Below are positions 53,603 through 60,549 of a DNA stretch of 64,000 bases, in pieces. Position numbers and translations under genes: made by a program. Source of the stretch: JABJOR01 sp965603075 (lineage in GTDB: Bacteria > Pseudomonadota > Alphaproteobacteria > Rhodospirillales > Casp-alpha2). The DNA lies in contig CBFDBO010000001.1 of the NCBI GenBank assembly GCA_965603075.1, forward strand, positions 124,001-188,000, read 5' to 3'. Under the pieces are notes generated by a model. The model saw only the letters and a program-made list of their open reading frames with translations, was not told the DNA's origin and did no database searches. Positions within the stretch are counted from its first letter, which is position 1; each line of letters begins with the position of its first letter.

Positions 53603-54400
53603 TCACCCTAGTCGCCCAAAGAAAGCCATCCGTGCTGATTCTGACAATGCGATTCCAGGGTTTGAATTGTAAGCCAGCACAACCAACATTCTGGTTGTTC
53701 CCCCTCTCACCGGAGCAACACGGTGCAGAGAGTCTCGCCCCCTGAACATAGCGAGCGATCCAGCCCCTAGTGACATCGTCGTGAAATCTGTTTTACCATT
53801 TAGAATATCATCGACGCCGGAAAAGTTCATGTCACCTTGAGCTGAATTCCTAACATCACTGACATAGTCAAACGATCCACCCTGTTCAGGGGGCTCAATC
53901 ATTAAAGTAATCGCAAATGATGAATTATCGAAATGCCAACCTAATTCCTGACCGGGTTCTGCGTAATGTAAATTTATCGATGAGAGAGGGTCTGCGTACT
54001 CGTAGAGACCTTCCTCGCCAAGAACATTACACAGAAAATCTTGAAAGCCTGCGTCATTATACAGCGTTCGCAATGGTGAATCCGCTGCAATATCATCATC
54101 GCATATACAGCCTTTTGACGACACGATTTCTCTATTTCTAGGATGATCATCAGGAAAGTTTTGGTCAGGGGGCGTTAGGTAAACATTATGATGTTGCTCA
54201 CAGAAGAATGCCTTATGACGCTTGCTCCTCCCCTCCTCCGCTATTAAGGCAATAGACTGAGGTGTTAAAAAGTCTTTTAAAACCAAGGCTCCATTTTGGT
54301 CGAGGACTTCGCGGCACTCACTGCGATAGGCATCCGATTCTATTTGATGGGATAATACATTTACAATCTTATCTAAGTGCACGTCATAATTCCGATCCAA
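53603..54400 (-). CDS. Fe(II)/2-oxoglutarate-dependent oxygenase (BesD/ArpA-like family)
   Basis: The 265-aa protein has the iron triad in 'GWHFDNSSFAITLMIEPPEQGG' (in part; H156-x-D158) and 'FRGRDSLHRVAPVRGGTTR' (H226, 2OG-binding Arg237). The layout 'HFDNS.FA.TLM...PEQGG.FDYV' resembles the family of the amino-acid halogenase BesD. There the Asp is replaced by Gly to bind chloride; here the Asp is present, so a hydroxylase is expected. It converges on the HD gene with a 16-nt gap. Confidence 0.78.
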   Translation of the reverse strand: MDRNYDVHLDKIVNVLSHQIESDAYRSECREVLDQNGALVLKDFLTPQSIALIAEEGRSKRHKAFFCEQHHNVYLTPPDQNFPDDHPRNREIVSSKGCICDDDIAADSPLRTLYNDAGFQDFLCNVLGEEGLYEYADPLSSINLHYAEPGQELGWHFDNSSFAITLMIEPPEQGGSFDYVSDVRNSAQGDMNFSGVDDILNGKTDFTTMSLGAGSLAMFRGRDSLHRVAPVRGGTTRMLVVLAYNSNPGIALSESARMAFFGRLG

Positions 54401-54453
54401 TCATTTAAAAGACTCGCTTGTAATATTGAAAACAGACTATCAAAACACCTTAA

Positions 54454-54693
54454 CTACAGGTGATTGTGCGTGTTATCGCAGATCGCACCAATTTTGCTAT
54501 GCTTACAGCCACAGAACCTAATTTTCTTCGTTGCTGTTGCTGTATACTCAATGGGTTCAAAGTCCGTACCAATATGTGAATTATCACAAAATGGCTGTGT
54601 AGAGCTTAGACCACAGGCGCACCATTTATAAGTTTTGCCTTCTTCAACATCTGTCATGTAAGCAAAAGGTTGCGCTATTTTAGGATCAGCCAT
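54454..54693 (-). CDS. Dual CDGSH iron-sulfur domain protein
   Basis: The 79-aa protein has two CDGSH-type cluster motifs, 'CACGLSSTQPFCDNSH' and 'CGCKHSKIGAICDNTH', each with three Cys and one His for a [2Fe-2S] cluster. Bacterial dual-CDGSH proteins are small electron-transfer or redox-sensing proteins. It lies 53 nt upstream of the Fe(II)/2OG oxygenase on the same strand, so it might supply electrons to it or to the HD enzyme; this is inference. Confidence 0.85.
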   Translation of the reverse strand: MADPKIAQPFAYMTDVEEGKTYKWCACGLSSTQPFCDNSHIGTDFEPIEYTATATKKIRFCGCKHSKIGAICDNTHNHL

Positions 54694-54983
54694 TCTTTGA
54701 ACTCCTTATTATAAACAAATTTAAAGTGATTAATCATAGTTTTCATTCTAATGAAACAAAGTAAACCATTCCCTCATTAATTTTTGATTATTGCTCCTTT
54801 GTGATGCAGACATTAACTGATTTAAATGGCGAAGTTGAATAAAACCGCCCCCTAAAAAAAGCTTCTGTTAAAAGCCATGAGCGGTCTTGTAATATGGGGT
54901 CGCCGCACATAAATTGAAGTCGTGTTAAAAAGATTTTTCCCGTTGAAAGTATCTATTTTAATGTCACTCGGTGTTGAAGAATA

Positions 54984-55523
54984 ATGAAAATAGATTACGT
55001 ACGTCCATGGAGCTATTCAGGGTATCCCTCTGATCTACCTGCTGATAATTTTGGTCCTTTTGAGTCATTTGTCGCATTATGGCAGAGTAAAATGAATAAG
55101 GATGGAACACTTCCACAGTGGAGTGATTTCGATTTCTATGATTTTGAAGGGTGGTGGGGCCACATAAATTTGGGGGAAATTCATCACGATCCTTTTGATA
55201 TTTATTATATCTTGTGGGGAACGGGATTTACTGATTGTTGGGGTGCTGACTACACCAACAAGTTTCTTGGAAAAAGAAGTACGGATGATGCTTTTTGGGA
55301 AGAGGCGGAAAGGGAATATTTTGCACGTTTGGAAACAGATAGATTAATTGGCATTTCAACTGGCTCTCTTGATATTGTTAATCGTCAATATACCGTTGTT
55401 CAGACGATTGACTTGCCATTAGAAAAAGAGGGCAACGTAACGCATATTATGGGGGCGTTTGTAAAGTGCGGCCCCTCTGGTGAGTTCTCACCAGCCGTTA
55501 AGCCAATTATAACGTTCGGGTAA
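54984..55523 (+). CDS. PAS_5-type PAS domain protein
   Basis: The 179-aa single-domain protein has the aromatic-rich pattern 'LPQWSDFDFYDFEGWWGHINLGEI', 'YYILWGTGFTDCWGADYTNKFLG' and 'TVVQTIDLPLEKEGNVTHIMGAF', which I match to the alphaproteobacterial PAS_5 family (DUF-like, often several copies per genome). No output domain is attached, so it may sense a ligand and signal through a partner. It stands alone on the plus strand. Confidence 0.7.
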   Translation: MKIDYVRPWSYSGYPSDLPADNFGPFESFVALWQSKMNKDGTLPQWSDFDFYDFEGWWGHINLGEIHHDPFDIYYILWGTGFTDCWGADYTNKFLGKRSTDDAFWEEAEREYFARLETDRLIGISTGSLDIVNRQYTVVQTIDLPLEKEGNVTHIMGAFVKCGPSGEFSPAVKPIITFG

Positions 55524-55591
55524 AAATGTCTCAATCAAACATTACGCCTTCAAATAAGAGCAACAAATCAGACACTTATTGAGGCAGATCG

Positions 55592-55678
55592 TGGTGCGGG
55601 CGGCCGGACTTGAACCGGCAAGGACGTGAGTCCGAGGGATTTTAAGTCCCTTGTGTTTACCAATTTCACCACGCCCGC
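55592..55678 (-). tRNA. tRNA-Leu (anticodon UAA)
   Basis: On the minus strand the acceptor stem GCGGGCG (55672-55678) pairs with CGCCCGC. The anticodon arm GGGA-CTTAAAA-TCCC has anticodon TAA. The T-arm has GCCGGTTCAAGTCCGGC, and a long variable arm is present, as in Leu tRNAs. The 3' CCA is encoded in the DNA. The gene is 87 nt including CCA. Confidence 0.95.
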
Positions 55679-55786
55679 ATATTTGAGAGGTCCGAAGACC
55701 GAGCTTGTAAAATACCGTAGGTTTGCACTCTACAGTGTTGGTAAAAATACTCATAAACAGCGTAACCCCATAGGGCAAGCAGACAT

Positions 55787-56542
55787 TCAGTTATTTATGC
55801 TATAATCTGCTGAGATTGATTTGACCATCTGCCGAACAGCCTCTGCTGCTGCTTCTAATGGCCCTAATTCACTAGAACGCAAGACGAGGTTTGTACCGTA
55901 TTTACGGTCTTGAAAATAAGGATAACTGCCAATTTCCACACTCGGGAACTGGTCTTGTATCTCGGCTAAGGATTTAGCGACCACGCCTTCGGGGAATTCC
56001 GATGTTATCGATATACTTTGCACGGGATCGCCGCCCGATAGGCGGTGTAGCATACCTTCGACCATCTCACGCATAATTCGTGGAACACCGGGTAAGACAA
56101 AGACATTCTCAATTTGAAACCCAGGTGCTCTGCTGACGGGGTTATCGATTAGGATAGCGCCTTCGGGCATGTCGGCCATAGACATGCGCTCTTCGGTCAC
56201 ATCTTCTGCGTTATAATAAGACAAAAGGACCGCTTCCGCCGCTTCATTTCTGCCAAAGGGTAAACCAAAGGCCTGCGCCACACATTTAGACGTAATGTCA
56301 TCATGGGTCGGGCCAATGCCGCCCGTGGTAAAGACATAATCATGTGTTTTACGAGCGTCGTTTAAGACCTGAACAATGGTATCACTATCATCGCGGATTA
56401 CCCGCGCTTCCATAATACGGATACCTATGTCATTCAGGCGTGTTGCCAGAAAGGACAGATTGGCATCTTGGGTGCGACCAGAAAGAATTTCATTACCAAT
56501 GATCAACACACAGGCTGTAACAGATTTATTTTGTGAAGCCAT
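55787..56542 (-). CDS. CinA N-terminal domain (MoCF-biosynthesis-like) protein
   Basis: The 251-aa protein matches the COG1058 half of CinA: 'ACVLIIGNEILSGRTQDANLSFLA', 'FTTGGIGPTHDDITSKCVAQAFG' and 'NPVSRAPGFQIENVFVLPGVPRIM'. It lacks the C-terminal nicotinamide-nucleotide amidase domain, as in many alphaproteobacteria, where that part is a separate gene. COG1058 domains have ADP-ribose pyrophosphatase-type activity in some members. Directly upstream of tRNA-Leu on the same strand, which may be read through. Confidence 0.85.
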   Translation of the reverse strand: MASQNKSVTACVLIIGNEILSGRTQDANLSFLATRLNDIGIRIMEARVIRDDSDTIVQVLNDARKTHDYVFTTGGIGPTHDDITSKCVAQAFGLPFGRNEAAEAVLLSYYNAEDVTEERMSMADMPEGAILIDNPVSRAPGFQIENVFVLPGVPRIMREMVEGMLHRLSGGDPVQSISITSEFPEGVVAKSLAEIQDQFPSVEIGSYPYFQDRKYGTNLVLRSSELGPLEAAAEAVRQMVKSISADYSINN

Positions 56543-56711
56543 GGAAATATCCTTTTCAATATTACGGCCCTTTATAAAGATTTTTTGATATCCCGACTAT
56601 GACTTTGTGTGTTACGGCTTAATTAAATCCATCTAATCATTCATTTATTGGAATTTCATTATAACATCACCAAGCGCCCCATCCGGTTCTACGGCAGGAA
56701 AAGGTATTTTT

Positions 56712-57542
56712 TTGTTCTTGATATCCATGAACTTGCTACCGTTTTTGGATGGTACGGCCAAACAATTGATGCATGATGGTTATCATGTGGTTCAAATTTT
56801 ATGGGCCCGGTATTTCTTTTCCATTTTGCTTACCGTGCCCATAGCATGGTGGATTCATAGGGCGAATCTTTTCACCCCAAAGCGGGTATCATTGCAATTC
56901 GGCCGCGGATTATTGCAAACCCTCAGCACCTTTTTGTTATTCATGGCATTCTCCACCATGCCCCTTGCGGATGCGATGGCTGTATTTTACGCCTACCCCT
57001 TGGTGGTCACGGCTCTTTCGCCATTCTTGTTAGGAGAAAAAACAGGCTGGCGGCGGTGGAGTGCTGTGTTCATCGGTTTTGCCGGAACCTTATTAATCGT
57101 ACGGCCCGGTTTTGAAGCCATGAACCAAGGGGCTATTTACGCCCTCATCGGCAGTGTCAGTTTTGCGCTGTATTTGATGCTTACTCGCAAAACAGCGGGA
57201 TCTATGGCACCTGAGCTTGCCTTAACCTATCAATGCCTGATTTCAGCCATTGTTTTAAGCATGATTGTTAAATTCTTTTGGGTAACACCCGATTTCACAG
57301 CTTGGGCGATGTTCGTTGCCATTGGGGCTATGTCTGCTATTGGGCATTTATTGGTCATCAATGCGTTTAACCACGCTCCTGCCACCTTGCTCGCCCCCCT
57401 TGGTTATGTGGAGCTAGTAACCGCTGCCATCGTTGGTTATTGGATGTTTAACGATATCCCTGACAGCCTGACATGGGTCGGTATCTTTATTATTACAGCC
57501 AGCGGGGTTTATATTTCATGGCGCGAGAGATTGCTTAAATAA
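56712..57542 (+). CDS. EamA/DMT family transporter
   Basis: The 276-aa inner-membrane drug/metabolite transporter has about ten membrane segments and two EamA repeats (the first ends 'RWSAVFIGFAGTLLIVRPGF', the second 'LTWVGIFIITASGVYISWRE'). The start chosen is TTG 56712, with GGAAAAGG at 7 nt spacing; ATG 56727 is the alternative. The frame is open upstream to 56637 with hydrophilic codons ('SPSAPSGSTAGKG') before TM1, but no ATG, GTG or TTG is there. Substrate unknown. It converges on mutT. Confidence 0.82.
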   Translation: MFLISMNLLPFLDGTAKQLMHDGYHVVQILWARYFFSILLTVPIAWWIHRANLFTPKRVSLQFGRGLLQTLSTFLLFMAFSTMPLADAMAVFYAYPLVVTALSPFLLGEKTGWRRWSAVFIGFAGTLLIVRPGFEAMNQGAIYALIGSVSFALYLMLTRKTAGSMAPELALTYQCLISAIVLSMIVKFFWVTPDFTAWAMFVAIGAMSAIGHLLVINAFNHAPATLLAPLGYVELVTAAIVGYWMFNDIPDSLTWVGIFIITASGVYISWRERLLK

Positions 57543-57996
57543 CATCCCGCAAAATTGCCACTAATGGAATATCCGCAGGTGGTAAATCCAGATCAAGCAT
57601 TCGCACAGGGCGAACCCATTGTAGAGATTGAGCTTCTTGGGGCGTCGGCTCCCCTTGCCAAACACGGCAGGCAAACAGCGGCATCAACAAATGGAAATCA
57701 TCATAAGCGTGGCTGGCAAAGGCGATGGGAGCCAAACAGCTATGCCGTACATCAATGGCTAATTCCTCTTTAAGCTCACGGATCAGGGCCACTTCGGGGG
57801 TCTCACCGGCCTCAACTTTACCACCGGGGAACTCCCATTTCCCTGCCATTGATTTCCCAACCGGACGTTGGGCCATCAAGACCCGACCATCCACATCAAC
57901 GAGCGCAACAGCGGACACTAATACAATCGGCAAAACGCCCGAATCAGAGCGTCCATCGTTATGCCAACAGGCTGTGTCAGGACCGGTAATCGGCAT
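57535..57996 (-). CDS. mutT: MutT-type NUDIX hydrolase (8-oxo-dGTP diphosphatase)
   Basis: The 153-aa protein has the NUDIX box 'GGKVEAGETPEVALIRELKEEL' in part (G-x5-E-x7-REUxEE) after 'VLMAQRPVGKSMAGKWEFPG'. MutT clears oxidised dGTP. The first residues lie inside argJ (20-nt overlap), so an internal start is possible; the region from 'VLVSAVALVDVDG' is the real domain. argJ-mutT adjacency is typical in alphaproteobacteria. Confidence 0.88.
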   Translation of the reverse strand: MPITGPDTACWHNDGRSDSGVLPIVLVSAVALVDVDGRVLMAQRPVGKSMAGKWEFPGGKVEAGETPEVALIRELKEELAIDVRHSCLAPIAFASHAYDDFHLLMPLFACRVWQGEPTPQEAQSLQWVRPVRMLDLDLPPADIPLVAILRDVI

Positions 57997-59230
57997 TGAT
58001 TTCTATGTATCCATGTGTGAGGTCACAGGTCCAAACGGTTGCTGAGCCATCCGCTATACCGACGTCGATTGTGATTACGATCTCAAGACCCTTCATATGT
58101 TCAGCAATAGGTGTTTCGTCAAAACCTGCTATGGCACGCCCCTGACGGGCGACAGGAAAGCCGCCGATCTCAATATTTATTTTATCGCGGTCAGCTTTCT
58201 CGCCTGCTTTACCGATGGCCATGACAATTCGCCCCCAATTCGCATCTTCGCCAGCAATAGCCGTTTTGACCAGAGGCGAATTGGCAATGGAAAGAGCAAT
58301 TGTACGGGCCGCCACATCATCTTCAGCACCGTTTAAATTTACAGTGATGAATTTAGAGGCCCCTTCCCCATCACGAACAATTTGATGTGACAAGTCACGG
58401 CAAACATCAAATAGCGCGTCACGGAAGTCAGCAAGTGCCGGATCATCTGGACCTTCAATAACAGGATGTTCATCACCCGCACCAGAAGCAAAAAGCATGA
58501 GCGTGTCGCTTGTGGATGTATCACTATCCACCGTCACACAATTAAACGTTCTGGATGCCACGTCCGATAAGATAGATTGCAATATAGGGGCAGGCAAAGT
58601 CGCATCGGTAAAGACAAATGCAAGCATGGTCGCCATATTGGGGGCAATCATACCGGACCCTTTGGCAATGCCACAGATTGATACGTCAGCCCCCCCGATC
58701 GAAACCGTTCGTGTAGCCCCCTTGGGGAATGTGTCAGTGGTCATTATTGCCCGCGCGGCCATATCCCATGCCCCGGGAGCTAGGTTATCACACAAATCCT
58801 CTAATTTTTCCGTGATCATATGATCGGGCAAGTCTTCCCCAATAACCCCGGTAGAGGCGACAAAGACTTTGCTTGGGCGACAAACCAAATGATCAGCAAC
58901 CGCCTCTACTGTTCGCAAAACGCTGTCATCGCCGTTCTTTCCAGTGAAGGCATTAGCATTGCCTGCATTAACGATCAAGGCTTGCGCCTCGCCCGAGCCA
59001 CCACCAAGAGCCCGACGGCACCAATCCACCGGGGCAGACGCGGTTAAAGATTGGGTATAGACACCGGCGGCGGTTGTTCCCGAGACCATTTCAACAAGCA
59101 ATAAATCATCGCGACCTTGATATTTCATACCCGTTAACGTAGTTGCGATACGCACACCTGCTACATCAGGAAGTTCCGGAAAACTTTCTGGGGAGAGCGG
59201 CGAAACAATGGGCATTTCGAAATCGGACAT
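57977..59230 (-). CDS. argJ: Bifunctional ornithine acetyltransferase / N-acetylglutamate synthase ArgJ
   Basis: ArgJ recycles the acetyl group in arginine synthesis. The 417-aa precursor self-cleaves before Thr in 'KGSGMIAPNMATMLAFVFTD'. Other matches are 'VNAGNANAFTGKNG' and 'REGEGASKFITV'-like 'RDGEGASKFITVNLNG', and the end 'WTCDLTHGYIEINADYRS'. It is followed by mutT and preceded by the parvulin gene. Three 22-bp repeats lie between it and the parvulin stop. Confidence 0.95.
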   Translation of the reverse strand: MSDFEMPIVSPLSPESFPELPDVAGVRIATTLTGMKYQGRDDLLLVEMVSGTTAAGVYTQSLTASAPVDWCRRALGGGSGEAQALIVNAGNANAFTGKNGDDSVLRTVEAVADHLVCRPSKVFVASTGVIGEDLPDHMITEKLEDLCDNLAPGAWDMAARAIMTTDTFPKGATRTVSIGGADVSICGIAKGSGMIAPNMATMLAFVFTDATLPAPILQSILSDVASRTFNCVTVDSDTSTSDTLMLFASGAGDEHPVIEGPDDPALADFRDALFDVCRDLSHQIVRDGEGASKFITVNLNGAEDDVAARTIALSIANSPLVKTAIAGEDANWGRIVMAIGKAGEKADRDKINIEIGGFPVARQGRAIAGFDETPIAEHMKGLEIVITIDVGIADGSATVWTCDLTHGYIEINADYRS

Positions 59231-59250
59231 ATGTATTCTCGATTATTTCA

Positions 59251-59316
59251 TTATTGTACTGAAACAGTACCCTTATTGTGCTGTAACAGCATCCTTATTG
59301 TGCTGTAACAGCATCC
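59251..59316. repeat. Three tandem 22-bp repeats at the 3' end of the parvulin gene
   Basis: Three units (59251-59272, 59273-59294, 59295-59316), read on the plus strand as TTATTGTGCTGTAACAGCAT plus CC (last two identical). The last unit contains the parvulin stop codon. Each has a palindrome: TGCTG-TTA-CAGCA in two and TACTG-TTT-CAGTA in one, where both arms changed together. Confidence 0.8.
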
Positions 59317-60146
59317 ATGGGCTCGCCATTTAAGTCAAAACGCTCAACCTTTGCATTATCAATTAATCTTTTGATATAATCACTTTCAGCCTTCACCATT
59401 AATTGATTGCGAATACCTTCGCTTGCTTCTTGAAGTGTTGGTGCTGCCTTCGCCCGCTTTGCTTCAAGCAATATCACATGGTAGCCAAATTGAGTTTGCA
59501 CTGGTTCTTTTGTAAAGTGACCTACTTCCAAAGCAAATGTAGCGACTTCAAACTCTGGAACCATTTGCCCCGCACCGAAGAAACCTAAGTCCCCACCTTG
59601 TGGTCCAGATGGTCCTGTTGAGCGCTCTTTAGCAAGTTCAACAAAATCACCGCCCGCGTTCAAATCTTCAATTACCGCCGTCGCGTCTTCAATAGAAGCC
59701 AGCAGGATATGGCGGGCATGATATTCGTTATTCGTGGTCAACGTGCCAATGTATTCCTGATAGGCTGCGCTTACTGCCTCATCATTAACAACTTTTTTGA
59801 TTTCCGTGGAAATGGCGATTCGTTCATATAATTGCACCAACAATGCATCCAATGTTTCAATGAATTCTTCTGTTTGGTCCAAACCACCTTTAATGGCTGC
59901 ATTTGCCAACAACCGCCGTGCAACCATACGTTCTAAAAGGTGCGGGTATAGGGTTTCAAGGGGGACATTCTGATATTCCGGGGCAAGACCGCCAACCGCT
60001 TCGAGAACTTCACTCATGAAGATCTCTTTACCATCAACCACAGCAACGACTTTGTCCTCCTGTGAAAGGGCGCTATTACTGTAACCGCCGAAGAGCATCA
60101 TTGTAACAACCAAGGCAAGGCTCAGTTTAGCAAGTCGATGAAACAT
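59295..60146 (-). CDS. Parvulin-type peptidyl-prolyl cis-trans isomerase
   Basis: The 283-aa exported isomerase has a signal peptide ending near 'SALSQED', an N-terminal helical region and a PpiC domain ('YHARHILLASIEDATAVIEDL', 'GGDFVELAKERSTGPSGPQGGDLGFFGAGQMVPEFE' in part). It is distinct from SurA at 2736. Its end 'DAVTAQ' and stop are part of the 22-bp repeats. It is divergent from secA, and its 5' leader contains the five 25-bp repeats. Confidence 0.9.
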   Translation of the reverse strand: MFHRLAKLSLALVVTMMLFGGYSNSALSQEDKVVAVVDGKEIFMSEVLEAVGGLAPEYQNVPLETLYPHLLERMVARRLLANAAIKGGLDQTEEFIETLDALLVQLYERIAISTEIKKVVNDEAVSAAYQEYIGTLTTNNEYHARHILLASIEDATAVIEDLNAGGDFVELAKERSTGPSGPQGGDLGFFGAGQMVPEFEVATFALEVGHFTKEPVQTQFGYHVILLEAKRAKAAPTLQEASEGIRNQLMVKAESDYIKRLIDNAKVERFDLNGEPMDAVTAQ

Positions 60147-60549
60147 AAAAGTTCTCCATATTTTTTTTCAGTGTGGTGCATAATACACCCGTTATTTGCG
60201 GCGCATAGTGCACCTGTTATTTGCGGCGCATAGTGCACCTGTTATTTGTGGCGCATATTGCACCTGTTATTTGCGGCGCATATTGCACCTGTTATTTGCG
60301 GCGCATATTGCACCGACACCCATTACCTCGTAAAGCTGAAAAAAGGGGTAAACATTGGTAGGATTAACGTCATAAGTGCCGAAATGAATATAATTCAATA
60401 TATTTATGTATAAAACACCTAATACAGCCCCCGTTTCATTGACAGTTCGGCACTTCCCGCTTATGTGTTTCATCGCCTAATATTATCCGGCATTAATAAC
60501 CATTCTATTTTTTGCTTTGTGGTGAAGCAGCTTCGGAGAGTTCGCCCCT
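60147..60549. other. Divergent intergenic region ppiC / secA with tandem repeats
   Basis: 403 nt without a convincing gene. The left half holds the 25-bp repeats; the right half is a plain AT-rich secA leader ending in CTTCGGAGAG about 10 nt before the secA ATG. A 68-codon frame at 60267-60473 (-) runs across the repeats and looks like chance. Confidence 0.6.
60166..60315. repeat. Five tandem 25-bp repeats plus one degenerate unit
   Basis: Five copies of a 25-bp unit (60191-60315) with consensus GTTATTTGCGGCGCATANTG + CACCT, and a weaker sixth unit (60166-60190, 16 of 25 matching). Each carries the dyad GGCGCA-N3-TGCACC; differences are almost confined to the centre base and one base before the dyad. 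There are no spacers, so this is not a CRISPR. Confidence 0.85.

Noticed and set aside
53603..54400. Calling the 2OG enzyme a halogenase
   Set aside because: The iron ligand Asp is present (HFD), whereas halogenases of this family have Gly.
55542..55778. 78-codon minus-strand ORF
   Set aside because: It covers the tRNA-Leu gene, so the frame is chance.
60191..60315. CRISPR array
   Set aside because: The 25-bp repeats touch each other with no spacers and there are no cas genes.
60267..60473. 68-codon minus-strand ORF
   Set aside because: It runs through the tandem repeats and has no ribosome-binding site or recognisable sequence.
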